Below are positions 1 through 6,899 of a DNA stretch of 13,360 nucleotides, in pieces. How positions within the stretch are numbered: position 1 is the stretch's first letter; every line of letters starts with the position of its first letter. Origin of the DNA: Gemmataceae bacterium (GTDB taxonomy: Bacteria; Planctomycetota; Planctomycetia; Gemmatales; Gemmataceae); the NCBI GenBank assembly GCA_947474875.1, contig CANJKY010000020.1:1-13360 (forward strand). Reading direction: 5' to 3'. The notes under the pieces are model-generated. The model was not told where the DNA came from, searched no databases, and was given only the letters and a program-made list of their open reading frames with translations. A program made the position numbers and the translations under genes.

Positions 1-582
1 ATCCTGGTGACCCCGGAACAGGTGGCCGGGCGGCTGCACAGCGAGACCACCGGCGACCACGCCGCCGCCATGCACGAGTACGGCACCCTGAAGAAGTGCT
101 ACCAGCACCAGCACCGGTACGACCACGAGGACTGGGCGTTCTACCGGTTCAAGGTGAACCAGCGGCGGGCGAAGAAGACGAGCTGGGCGCGGCCGTGGAC
201 CAAGCTGCGGCGGTTCGCCGACTGGCTGTTCCTGGACGTCGGGTGCGGGTACGGCACCCACCCCGGGCGGGCGGTGCGGATGGCGGCGGTCATCATCCTC
301 GGGTTCGCCGCCGTGTACGCGGTGAACGTGGACATGTTCTACGCCGAGAAGCTGCCGTTCCCGCCGGCTGCCGGGGAGGACGCGGCGGCGGCCAAGCTGA
401 ACCCGGCCAACCGGGTGATGATCGGGCTGACCACCAGCGTGAGCGTGTTCACCTCGGGGATGGGCGGCATCCGCGAGATCGCGCAGGGGTGGATGAACGT
501 GCCGGTGATGGTGGAGTCGCTGATGGGCACCCTGCTGTTCGGCCTGTTCATCGTCGCCTTCAGCCGCAAGGTGATCCGCTGA
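1..582 (+). CDS. Ion-channel-like two-helix membrane protein, C-terminal part (5' end outside window)
   Basis: The reading frame is open from the first base and ends at TGA 580-582, so the gene starts upstream; the in-frame GTG at 7 is not taken as the start. The visible part has a charged region ending in EDWAFYRFKVNQRR (about nt 130-170), a hydrophobic helix (about nt 280-327, MAAVIILGFAAVYAV), a re-entrant-like stretch (about nt 409-480) and a second helix (about nt 505-570) ending in FSRKVIR. Helix, P-loop, helix with a basic end is the layout of the Ion_trans_2 domain. In planctomycete and cyanobacterial relatives this domain follows pentapeptide repeats, which would lie outside the window here. 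The filter position reads VFTSGMGGI rather than a TVGYGD-type motif, so potassium selectivity cannot be assumed. The gene is convergent with the next one, 24 nt apart. Membrane topology is secure; channel function is inferred. Confidence 0.7.
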   Translation: MLVTPEQVAGRLHSETTGDHAAAMHEYGTLKKCYQHQHRYDHEDWAFYRFKVNQRRAKKTSWARPWTKLRRFADWLFLDVGCGYGTHPGRAVRMAAVIILGFAAVYAVNVDMFYAEKLPFPPAAGEDAAAAKLNPANRVMIGLTTSVSVFTSGMGGIREIAQGWMNVPVMVESLMGTLLFGLFIVAFSRKVIR

Positions 583-606
583 CCCCTGCGAGCGGGGCGG
601 GGCTAC

Positions 607-1344
607 TCAGGTGATCCACAGATCGTGGCACGCCTGCTCGTAGCTCCGCTCCAGGTCCAGCGACACGACCTGGGTTTCGCTCAACCACAGCGGCAGGGTC
701 GGCAGCGGCTGGCCGACGGTCATGACGTGCGACCACGTCTCCAGCCGGGACTTCTCCCCCCGTTTCCCCCACCGGCACGCGGCGGCGTAGGTGGGCGGTG
801 GGTCCGCGCTCATCCGGTCGGCGGTGCCCTGCCCGATGAACGCCATCAGTTGCGTGTACAGGTTGAACTGCCGCACCGTCACCAGGTCCACCACGCACAC
901 CGACACCCCGGCCCGCAGCAGGGCGGCGCACTTGGCGACGAAGCTGTTCCGCTTCTCCGGCCGGTCCTTGTTCGCCGGGCTGACGATCTCAACGGCCGCC
1001 ACCAGCGTCTGCTCCCGCTCGGCGTCGTACACGTGGACCGCGTACTCGTACTCCTCGTCCGGTTCCACCTCGACGGCCACGCTCGGCTCGGCCGTCGCCC
1101 ACGCGGCGACCGCCGCCCCGCCACCGCCGGCATTCCAGCCGGGTGTGGGTCGGGCCTCGTCCGATTCGTAGGCGGACACGTCGATCTCGTAGAAGGTGCC
1201 GAGGTGGACCCGCGGCCCGGCCGTGTACCCCGGCGGAAGCGAGTTGCGGAGCTGCTGGACGATCGCCGCCGGCCACATGCCGTGGAGCATCTCCCACGAG
1301 GTGCGCTTGCTCACCGGCAGGCGGAAGTGGTCGCGGAGCGGCAT
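607..1344 (-). CDS. DUF4058 family protein
   Basis: This 245-residue protein has an ATG start preceded by GGAGG eight bases upstream (plus-strand CCTCC just right of 1350). It matches the planctomycete form of DUF4058: an N-terminal MPLRDHF...WEMLHGMWP stretch, then RVHLG..YEIDVSAYE (residues 46-60), then the family core VEIVSPANKDRPEKR (118-132), and a FVAKCAALLRAGVSVCVVDLV segment (135-155). The pairing of EID (53-55) with EIVSPANK (119-126) resembles the Uma2-like PD-(D/E)XK nuclease fold. No biochemical role is established for DUF4058, so nuclease activity would be speculation. The gene is convergent with the channel-like gene. Its upstream side abuts a transposase remnant, so its promoter must lie within a few dozen bases of that scar. 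Family assignment is by recognition of the core motif. Confidence 0.75.
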   Translation of the reverse strand: MPLRDHFRLPVSKRTSWEMLHGMWPAAIVQQLRNSLPPGYTAGPRVHLGTFYEIDVSAYESDEARPTPGWNAGGGGAAVAAWATAEPSVAVEVEPDEEYEYAVHVYDAEREQTLVAAVEIVSPANKDRPEKRNSFVAKCAALLRAGVSVCVVDLVTVRQFNLYTQLMAFIGQGTADRMSADPPPTYAAACRWGKRGEKSRLETWSHVMTVGQPLPTLPLWLSETQVVSLDLERSYEQACHDLWIT

Positions 1345-1363
1345 GACGGGACCTCCGGGCGGT

Positions 1364-1369
1364 ATTGTA
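1364..1369 (-). promoter_or_regulatory. Candidate -10 element for the DUF4058 gene
   Basis: On the minus strand the hexamer TACAAT (five of six matches to TATAAT) lies 19 nt before the ATG at 1344. This would give a leader of about a dozen bases containing the GGAGG ribosome-binding site. No convincing -35 hexamer is visible at the right spacing, so the call rests on the -10 and its position alone. Confidence 0.3.
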
Positions 1370-1380
1370 CCACGACGCCG

Positions 1381-1689
1381 GGGGAGGTCGCGGCCGCGTA
1401 CTGCGGGCGGTCCCCGCGGGAGTTCAAGAGCGGGGCGAGCGTCCGCGGGCGGACCCGGCTGAGCAAGTCGGGGAACGCCCGGCTGCGGAAGGCCCTGTAC
1501 CTGCCGACCCTCACCGCCGTCCGGTTCAACCCCGTCCTCGCCGGCTTCTTCGAGCGGCTGGTGGCGGCCGGCAAACCCAAGATGCAGGCGGTGGGCGCGT
1601 GCATGCGGAAACTGGTGATGATCTGCTACGGGGTGCTCAAGAACCGAGCCCCCTTCGACCCCAATTGGTCGTCACGAATCGCCACTTGA
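1381..1689 (+). pseudogene. IS110-family transposase, C-terminal remnant
   Basis: About 100 codons in frame match the C-terminal domain of IS110/IS116/IS902 transposases (Transposase_20, the Tnp domain). Seen in order: EVAAAYCGRSPREFKSGAS, VRGRTRLSKSGNARLRKALYLP, AVRFNPVLAGFFERLVAAGKPKMQAV, and MRKLVMICYGVLK near the end, closing at TGA 1687-1689. The N-terminal DEDD RuvC-like domain and the linker, roughly two thirds of a normal transposase, are missing. The frame stays open leftward to 625, but those codons are the antisense of the DUF4058 gene and show no transposase similarity, so there is no fusion protein. No start codon or ribosome-binding site serves the remnant. The element is 5'-truncated and immobile. 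Its left boundary lies immediately upstream of the DUF4058 promoter region. Confidence 0.88.
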
Positions 1690-1719
1690 CAACACGCTAC
1701 CTGGTTCGGCGTGCCTTTG

Positions 1720-2247
1720 CTACCGGGGTGCCAAGCCCGCCAGACTGACCAGCAGGTCGGCGAACTCCCCGAACGTGTCGCCCCACTCCGGCTCGGCCCG
1801 GTGGGCGACATGATACCGGCCCCGCTCCGCCGCCTCCAGCACGTACGTCGTGCCGTCCAGCACGTCGTCCTCGCGGGCGTCCGGCCCGACCGACCACAGC
1901 CGAAGGTACGCCCACATCTCGGACAGGCGGGCGGCCTCGTCGGCGGCCAGTACCCGATCCGACCGGACGGCCAGCCGGCCCAAATCGAACCCGGCCTCCT
2001 CGCCGTCTAGCTCGCGGGCGTCCAGTCGCCACAACAGCCCGGACGGCTCGGCCCGCACGGAGCAGGCCGGTGCCCACGTCGGCAGGCACAGGAGCCGGAC
2101 GACCAGCGGCTGATCCGGTTCGGCCGGGTGCAGGGGCAGCTCGTCGAGACGGCTCAAAGCATCGGCGAACCACTCGGCCGAGAAACGGTGCAGGTCGGGC
2201 CGCGGGTCGAGGCTGCCGGCCGGGAAGTAACGCCGCCAGCCGTCCAC
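1720..2247 (-). CDS. Uncharacterised protein, 175 aa
   Basis: I do not recognise a named family. The chosen start is GTG at 2245-2247, preceded by GGAGGG at about seven bases spacing; no ATG is better placed. The predicted protein is soluble and acidic, with no signal peptide or membrane helix. It is rich in Trp, Leu and Asp/Glu. The most conserved-looking part is the C-terminal third: EMWAYLRLWSVGPDARE, then LDGTTYVLEAAERGRYHV, then EPEWGDTFGEFADLLVSLAG. That sequence resembles recurrent hypothetical proteins of Gemmata-like planctomycetes. The Shine-Dalgarno site, strong GC3 and lack of a competing frame support a real gene. It lies between two mobile-element remnants, so it may be part of a variable locus. 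Function unknown. Confidence 0.7.
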   Translation of the reverse strand: MDGWRRYFPAGSLDPRPDLHRFSAEWFADALSRLDELPLHPAEPDQPLVVRLLCLPTWAPACSVRAEPSGLLWRLDARELDGEEAGFDLGRLAVRSDRVLAADEAARLSEMWAYLRLWSVGPDAREDDVLDGTTYVLEAAERGRYHVAHRAEPEWGDTFGEFADLLVSLAGLAPR

Positions 2248-2394
2248 TCCCGTGCCCTCCGCCGCCGAACTTGGTATTAGCGCGCGTCGGGCGGGATGCC
2301 CGGTCGTGCGCCGCTTCGCCCCACGATGGGCGGAATCGCCTGGAATCCGTCACGTCCACCTGCACCCAGGCGCATCCTATCACCCGATACGGCA

Positions 2395-2505
2395 CTATGC
2401 GCCGACCTCGTCAACCCCGCCGAGCAGTCGGTCGGCCGGGCTGCGAACGCCCATCCCGCCGGCGTTCAGCACGTGCGTGTAGATCATCGTCGTCGCCACG
2501 TCCGC
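2395..2505 (-). pseudogene. Tyrosine recombinase (integrase), C-terminal remnant
   Basis: Read on the minus strand, the frame gives DVATTMIYTHVLNAGGMGVR followed by SPADRLLGGVD and a TAG stop at 2395-2397. This is the extreme C-terminus of a tyrosine recombinase. The YTHVL block contains the nucleophilic tyrosine (the Y of IYTHVL), and the following glycine-rich VRSPADRL tail is typical of integron-type and related integrases. Upstream of DVATT the frame loses similarity: the expected Arg-His catalytic core (HSFATHLL..LGH) is absent, so only about 35 codons survive. This is a decayed gene, not an active enzyme. It lies about 700 bp from the IS110 remnant, marking this interval as a past site of mobile-element activity. 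Confidence 0.8.
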
Positions 2506-2694
2506 GGGTCGGCAGTCAGTATGACCGATGTGCGAACCGGTGTCGAGGGGCTGTCGCCGGCTGCGGACGAATTCGTCGGACGAACGGGAAGGGTGGCCGC
2601 CGTGCCGCGCTTTCCTGTCGTTCCGCCGGTGCGTGGGTGAGGTGGAATTCGCCGTAAGTCGTTGGCCGACAAGTGTCGTACCGGAAATTAGGCA

Positions 2695-2733
2695 TGAGTC
2701 CGCGGAAGGGTGTGTACTAACTGGCCGGACTCA
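2695..2733. repeat. Inverted repeat, 8-bp arms, 23-nt loop, downstream of hemA
   Basis: TGAGTCCG (2695-2702) and CGGACTCA (2726-2733) are perfect inverted copies. The nearer arm begins 24 nt beyond the hemA stop, a position where a terminator would be expected. The loop is long and there is no T-tract, so intrinsic termination is doubtful. It may be chance. Confidence 0.3.
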
Positions 2734-2756
2734 CTCGCCCACACCACCCGCCGCGG

Positions 2757-4028
2757 TCAGGTCAGCCCGAACAGCTTCCGCACGGCGTCGAGCAGCCGCT
2801 TGCTGTCGCCGTCCGGGTCGGCCGCCTGCATCGCCGCGATCGGTCCGTGCAGCAGCCGGTTCTGGAACAGGCGGAACGCCCCCTCGATGTACGCCCGGTC
2901 CGCGTCCGACAACTTGCCGTTCAGCTTGCCGAGCAGCGGGGCGACCACGTCCGCCCGCACTCGGTCCACCTCGGTGCGGAGCTGGTGGATGACCGGCCCG
3001 CTCTTCCGCCGCTGCCAGTCGGCCACGAACCGCCGCACCTCCGCGTCCACGATCCCCTCGGCCGGGGCGATGTGCTTCCGCCGCCCGGCCAGCGTCTGCT
3101 CCCGCACCCGCGTCAGGTCGTCGATGTTGAACACGCACACCGCGTCGCCGTCGTGGATGGCCGGGTCGAAGTCGCGCGGGACGGCGATGTCCAGCACCAC
3201 CAGCGTGCCGCCGGTTCGCTTCGGGGCGACGTGCCGCTCGTACCTCTCCCGCGGCATGATCGGCTCGGGGGCGCCTGTGGTGCTGAGCGCGATGTCGGCC
3301 TTCGCCAGCGCGTCGTCCAGTTGCTCCCACGGCACGGCGGTGCCGCCGCACTGCCCGGCCACTTCGGCCGCTTTCGCCGGGCTGCGGTTGGTCACCAGGA
3401 TGCGCTGCGGCTTCAGCGCCTCCAGGTGCTTGAGCGTCAGCCGGGCCATCTTGCCGGCACCGATCACCAGCACCGTCTTATCGCCGAAGTGGTCGAACAC
3501 CTGCCGCACGTAATCGACGGCTACGCTGGACACGGACACGTGCCCGCGGGCGATGCCGGTCTCGGTGCGGACCCGCTTGGCCGCCCGCAGCACGTGCGGG
3601 AACAGGGCGTTCAGCAGCGGGCCGGTGGTGCCGGCGGCCTTCGCCGAGTCGAACGTCTGCTTCACCTGCCCGGCGATCTGCCCCTCGCCGACGATCAGGC
3701 TGTCCAGGCTGGCGGCCACGCGGGTGAGGTGGCGGACGGCGTGTTCGTCGGCGTGTTCGTACAGCAGCGGGCGGACGGCGGTGGCGGGGGTGCGGTGGAC
3801 TTCGCCCAGGAACTCGGCGGCGAGTTCCAGGTCGAACGGCTGCTCGTGCGGCTGGCGGCCGACATACAGTTCGACCCGGTTACATGTGGACAAGATGGCG
3901 CACTCGGCGCCGAACCGGGCGGACAACTCGGCCAGCGCCGCCTGCCGCTTGGCGTCGTCGAACGCCAGCCGCTCGCGGAGGTCCACCGCTGCCGTGCGGA
4001 AGTTGCACCCGATCACCCGGAGGTTCAT
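2757..4028 (-). CDS. hemA: Glutamyl-tRNA reductase
   Basis: HemA reduces glutamyl-tRNA(Glu) with NADPH to glutamate-1-semialdehyde, the first committed step of the C5 route to tetrapyrroles. The 423-residue length is normal for the family. Visible motifs are the catalytic cysteine in LSTCNRVELY (Cys49), the signature SLIVGEGQIAGQVK (110-123), the NADPH-binding glycine motif VLVIGAGKMA (186-195), and a C-terminal helical dimerisation region ending FRLFQNRLL..RKLFGLT. The ATG start at 4026-4028 is preceded by GGAGG with a 7-nt spacer inside the upstream gene, and overlaps that gene's TGA as ATGA. This implies translational coupling. It is the last gene of a three-gene tetrapyrrole operon. Heme-dependent control of HemA stability is known in other bacteria but cannot be read from the sequence. 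Confidence 0.97.
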   Translation of the reverse strand: MNLRVIGCNFRTAAVDLRERLAFDDAKRQAALAELSARFGAECAILSTCNRVELYVGRQPHEQPFDLELAAEFLGEVHRTPATAVRPLLYEHADEHAVRHLTRVAASLDSLIVGEGQIAGQVKQTFDSAKAAGTTGPLLNALFPHVLRAAKRVRTETGIARGHVSVSSVAVDYVRQVFDHFGDKTVLVIGAGKMARLTLKHLEALKPQRILVTNRSPAKAAEVAGQCGGTAVPWEQLDDALAKADIALSTTGAPEPIMPRERYERHVAPKRTGGTLVVLDIAVPRDFDPAIHDGDAVCVFNIDDLTRVREQTLAGRRKHIAPAEGIVDAEVRRFVADWQRRKSGPVIHQLRTEVDRVRADVVAPLLGKLNGKLSDADRAYIEGAFRLFQNRLLHGPIAAMQAADPDGDSKRLLDAVRKLFGLT

Positions 4029-4843
4029 GGCGAAGCCTCCGGGCTGCCGCCGGCGAACGGGTGCGCCGCCACCAGCGTGACCAGCATCACCCCGAACGCG
4101 GCGATGGTCAGCCACGCCAGCCGGCGGCCGGGCACGTGGGCGGCGTACCGCAGGTACAGCAGCACGGCGAACACCGCCCACAGGCCGACCGTGCCCAGCA
4201 CCTTCAGGCTGAGCCAGTTCTCCGCCGCCCCGTGGTACTGCCGCAGCAGCACCGACCCGAGCAGCAGCCCGAGGGTGAGGAGCGGGAAGGCGGCGTTCAC
4301 CGCCCGCCGGTTCATCGCCTCCAACCGTTCCAGGCTGAGCATGGTCAGCCCGCCCAGCGGGTCCCGCTTCAGCCGCAGCCGCCGCGCCTGGATCAGGTAC
4401 ATGACGCTCGCCACACACCCCACGCTCACCCCCACGGCCGCCAACAGCACGAGGACGCCATGCACCGCCCCCCACACGCGGGTGTGGTCGAACGCCAGCG
4501 CGTAGTCCGTTGAAACGGCGAACACGGCCAGACCGACGAGGCCGAGCACCAGCGGCAGAACGAACACCGCCCACGCCTGCCGGCGGTGGTGGACGGCCCC
4601 GTACAGGTAGAACACGGCCAGCACCCAGGCGAGGGCGAGGGTGCCACCATAAGCGGCGGCCGGGGTGGGCTGGCGGACGACCAGGAACACGGTGTGCGCG
4701 AACAGCCCGGCCCCGCCGAGGATCAGGCCGACGGTGCGGAGCGATGGCAGCGGCCAGCGGGCGCGGGCCAACTCGATCAGGAACGCGAGCAGGTAGCTCA
4801 GCCCGAAGCAGGTGGTGGAGACGCGGCTCAGCGTGTCGGACAT
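4025..4843 (-). CDS. hemX: HemX/CcsA-like cytochrome c assembly-type membrane protein
   Basis: This 272-residue integral membrane protein has about eight hydrophobic helices (roughly residues 10-27, 36-57, 63-84, 91-110, 124-150, 184-200, 210-232, 242-261). The layout and blocks such as HTRVWGAVHGVLVLLAA and HGAAENWLSLKVLGT fit the CcsA/HemX family (cytochrome c assembly protein domain). Histidines at 50, 128 and 204 lie in or next to helices and are candidate heme ligands; the full tryptophan-rich WWD motif of true CcsA is not evident. In Gram-positive bacteria the HemX encoded beside hemA lowers HemA abundance, and the same adjacency is seen here, so a role in tetrapyrrole regulation or heme handling is likely. 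ATG at 4841-4843 was chosen because the upstream extension is hydrophilic and overlaps the preceding gene. This HemX is unrelated to E. coli HemX. Confidence 0.85.
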   Translation of the reverse strand: MSDTLSRVSTTCFGLSYLLAFLIELARARWPLPSLRTVGLILGGAGLFAHTVFLVVRQPTPAAAYGGTLALAWVLAVFYLYGAVHHRRQAWAVFVLPLVLGLVGLAVFAVSTDYALAFDHTRVWGAVHGVLVLLAAVGVSVGCVASVMYLIQARRLRLKRDPLGGLTMLSLERLEAMNRRAVNAAFPLLTLGLLLGSVLLRQYHGAAENWLSLKVLGTVGLWAVFAVLLYLRYAAHVPGRRLAWLTIAAFGVMLVTLVAAHPFAGGSPEASP

Positions 4844-4874
4844 CGGCGGTGCGGTCTCACGGCGGTGCCGACAA

Positions 4875-5489
4875 TTATACTGCGGCGACCCGCTGCAGCA
4901 TCTCCGCCAACACGACATCCGGGCCGGCGGTGCGGATTCGCTCAAGCCAAATCGGATCGGCGAACCCGCGGAGGAGTCGGCGGCGGACCGCCGGGTCGGG
5001 CACCTCGTTCAACACCGCCGGTCGCACTGCGGCCAGCACCCGCACCCATTCGGCGTAGGCGTCGTCGTACCGCCCGGCGAGTTCGTCGGTGATGCGGGCG
5101 GCGAGCGCTGGCGCCGCCCCGCCGGTGGACACGGCGATCGTGAGTTCGCCACGCCGCACCACGCTGGGCAGTTGGAAGTCGCCGCGGGTCGCGTCAGCCG
5201 CGTCGCATACCCACACCCCGCGGGCGCGGGCGTCCGCCACTACGGTCGTGTTCACTTCCGCGGTGGCGCACGCGAACGCGAGTGCGACCTCGTCCAGGTG
5301 GGCAGGTGAGTATGGCTCGACGAGGCGGTCGACGAGCGGGTGGTCGTCCGACGCGCAGGTCGGTTCGGGATCGACCAGCCGCACCCGCCCGCCGGCCTCG
5401 ACCACCGCGACCGCCTTCCGACGTCCCACCCGGCCGGCCCCGACGACCAGCACCGTCCGCCCGCGGAGGTCGAGCACCATTGGCAGCAT
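4875..5489 (-). CDS. Precorrin-2 dehydrogenase / sirohydrochlorin ferrochelatase (siroheme synthase N-terminal type)
   Basis: The protein is a stand-alone Met8p/CysG-N-type enzyme of 204 residues. It oxidises precorrin-2 with NAD to sirohydrochlorin and, in some relatives, inserts iron to make siroheme. The Rossmann motif is VLVVGAGRVGRRK (13-25). The conserved segment AADATRGDFQLPS holds Asp99, which aligns with catalytic Asp104 of CysG. STGGAAPALA (121-130) matches the SSGGTSPVLA block, with Thr122 at the CysG Ser128 position. The uroporphyrinogen methyltransferase domain of full CysG is absent and must be encoded elsewhere. ATG 5487-5489 was chosen because GGAG lies five bases upstream; a GTG at 5493-5495 is a two-codon longer alternative. 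It is the first gene of the operon, 31 nt before hemX. Ferrochelatase activity is not certain in this subfamily. Confidence 0.9.
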   Translation of the reverse strand: MLPMVLDLRGRTVLVVGAGRVGRRKAVAVVEAGGRVRLVDPEPTCASDDHPLVDRLVEPYSPAHLDEVALAFACATAEVNTTVVADARARGVWVCDAADATRGDFQLPSVVRRGELTIAVSTGGAAPALAARITDELAGRYDDAYAEWVRVLAAVRPAVLNEVPDPAVRRRLLRGFADPIWLERIRTAGPDVVLAEMLQRVAAV

Positions 5490-5587
5490 TGACACTCCGG
5501 TGTCAGTGGAGTTCGGGTCGTGACCGTATTCGCGGTGACGCCGCCCGCCGCCGTGTCAGGTTTCGGGGAATTCCGTGCGAACACGCC

Positions 5588-5616
5588 GTGACAACACACG
5601 CGCGTAGGGTTACACT
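5588..5616 (+). promoter_or_regulatory. Candidate sigma-70-type promoter for the M24 peptidase gene
   Basis: GTGACA (5588-5593) and TACACT (5611-5616) are separated by exactly 17 bases, and each differs from the TTGACA and TATAAT consensus at one and two positions respectively. Transcription would start near 5623, leaving a leader of about 56 nt before the ATG at 5679. The region lies between divergently transcribed genes, where a promoter is required. Confidence 0.42.
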
Positions 5617-5678
5617 CATTAATCCAATGTTTGTCAGCGATCAGATTATCGCTCCCACCCCACTGCCACCTCCTCACC

Positions 5679-6812
5679 ATGAACTATCAAACCAACCGGC
5701 GGGCTAACCTGCTCCGCACGCTGAAGGCGGACGGGGTGGACGCCCTGCTCGTCACCGCCCCGGCCAACGTGTTCTACCTGACCGGGTTCACCGGGTCGAG
5801 CGGGGCGCTGGTGCTCACCGCCAAACACGCCATCCTCGTGTCCGACGCCCGGTACGAGGAGCAGATCAAGGAGGAGTGCCCGGACCTGGACGCTCACATC
5901 CGCCCGCTCACCAAGACGGCCGCCGAGGCCACCGCCGAGGTGCTCACCAAAACCGGGGCGAAGACGGCCGGGGTGGAAGCCGGACACGTCACCCTGGCGG
6001 TGCTGGAGGGGCTGAAAGAGAAGTGCCCGAAGGCCACGTTCACCGGGTTGGGCGAGCGGGTGGAGGCGCTGCGGGCGCTGAAAGACCCGAGCGAGGTGGA
6101 GCAGATCCGGGTGGCGGTCGGGGTGGCCGAACGCGCGTTCAAGATGTTCGTCGCGATGATCCGCGAGACGGACACGGAGAAGGAGCTGGCGGACGAACTG
6201 GAGCACTTCATCCGCCGGGCCGGGGGGAAGCGGTCGGCGTTCGCCCCGATCGTGGCGGTGGGCGATCGCGGGGCGCTGCCGCACGCCCCGCCGACCGACC
6301 GGCCGGTGATCGACGGCAGCAAGATACTGGTGGACTGGGGGGCGGACGTGGGGTACCGGTCGGACCTCACCCGCACGCTGAAAAGCCCGTTCGCCTCCGC
6401 CCCGTTCCGCAAGACTAAGCAGGAGCGGGTGGGGTACAACTTCGACCTCGTGTACGCGGCGGTGAAGGCGGCGCACGAGGCGGCGGTGGCCGAACTGCGG
6501 GCCGGGGTGAAGGCGAAGGACGTGGACGCGGCCGCCCGAAAGGCACTGGCGAAGAACACGCACAAGGGGGAAGACCTGTCCGGGTACTTCACCCACGGGC
6601 TGGGGCACGGCATCGGGCTGGACACGCACGAGGGGCCGTTCCTACGACCGAACACCGAGGCCATGCTGGAGGCCGGGAACGTGGTCACCATCGAGCCGGG
6701 GGTGTACATCGCGGGGTGGGGCGGGGTGCGACTGGAGGACGACTATCTGATCACGAAAGAGGGGGCGATCCGGCTGACCACCCTGCCGCACGACCCGGCG
6801 GCCATAGGATAA
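5679..6812 (+). CDS. M24-family metallopeptidase (Xaa-Pro aminopeptidase/dipeptidase type)
   Basis: This 377-residue protein has a creatinase-like N-terminal domain (about 1-135, NVFYLTGFTGSSGALVL near the start) and a C-terminal pita-bread peptidase domain. All five metal ligands are present: Asp219 (LVDWGA) and Asp229 (RSDLTRT), His310 (HGLGHGIGLDTHEGP), Glu339 (TIEPGVYI) and Glu353 (VRLEDDYLIT). It should be a dinuclear Mn/Co-type enzyme cleaving X-Pro bonds, cytoplasmic because no signal peptide is visible. PepQ and PepP types cannot be separated from the sequence alone. ATG 5679 was preferred over TTG 5631 because the extra 16 residues are not family-like. There is no Shine-Dalgarno site; instead a pyrimidine-rich CACCTCCT precedes the start. 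Placement just before accB matches a common bacterial order (pepQ, efp, accB, accC), here without efp. Confidence 0.93.
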   Translation: MNYQTNRRANLLRTLKADGVDALLVTAPANVFYLTGFTGSSGALVLTAKHAILVSDARYEEQIKEECPDLDAHIRPLTKTAAEATAEVLTKTGAKTAGVEAGHVTLAVLEGLKEKCPKATFTGLGERVEALRALKDPSEVEQIRVAVGVAERAFKMFVAMIRETDTEKELADELEHFIRRAGGKRSAFAPIVAVGDRGALPHAPPTDRPVIDGSKILVDWGADVGYRSDLTRTLKSPFASAPFRKTKQERVGYNFDLVYAAVKAAHEAAVAELRAGVKAKDVDAAARKALAKNTHKGEDLSGYFTHGLGHGIGLDTHEGPFLRPNTEAMLEAGNVVTIEPGVYIAGWGGVRLEDDYLITKEGAIRLTTLPHDPAAIG

Positions 6813-6824
6813 GCGGATGACGCG

Positions 6825-6859
6825 CGGCGGCTCCCGCCCCATCCGGGTTCGGGCCGCCG
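6825..6859. repeat. GC-rich inverted repeat between the peptidase gene and accB
   Basis: CGGCGGC (6825-6831) and GCCGCCG (6853-6859) are inverted copies with a 21-nt loop, lying in the 87-nt gap after the peptidase stop codon. There is no T-tract, so a weak structured spacer or attenuator is more plausible than an intrinsic terminator. Such short GC repeats arise easily by chance in this composition. Confidence 0.25.
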
Positions 6860-6899
6860 TCGGCGTTCCCGGAATCCTTGCACCCACCCGGGGTCTGCC

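Larger units (their letters stand above)
2248..2756. other. Gene-poor gap holding a recombinase scar
   Basis: This 509-bp stretch has no credible full-length gene. Open frames exist on both strands but lack ribosome-binding sites, cross each other and encode low-complexity Arg/Pro/Ser-rich peptides typical of GC-rich noise. The stretch contains the tyrosine-recombinase C-terminus at 2395-2505 and an 8-bp inverted repeat at 2695-2733. In 2506-2694 I see no further coding or structural signal. Confidence 0.6.

Noticed and set aside
583..606. CCCC...GGGG terminator between the convergent first two genes
   Set aside because: Only four pairs form, with no T-tract; indistinguishable from background in GC-rich sequence.
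625..1689. Long plus-strand frame that could be read as a 354-residue transposase fusion
   Set aside because: Only the last ~100 codons match IS110; the rest is the antisense of the DUF4058 gene and gives low-complexity Arg/Gly-rich sequence.
2070..2657. 195-codon open frame crossing the gene-poor gap
   Set aside because: No ribosome-binding site, Arg/Ser/Pro-rich composition, and it overlaps both the 1720-2247 gene and the recombinase remnant.
3970..3985. Copy of the inverted-repeat core (CCGCTCGCGGAG) inside hemA
   Set aside because: It encodes the conserved LRERLAF segment of HemA; the 12-base match is explained by Arg/Glu/Leu codons.
2847..4505. 552-codon open frame on the plus strand
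   Set aside because: It is antisense to hemA and hemX, both with intact family motifs; long antisense frames are common at this GC content.
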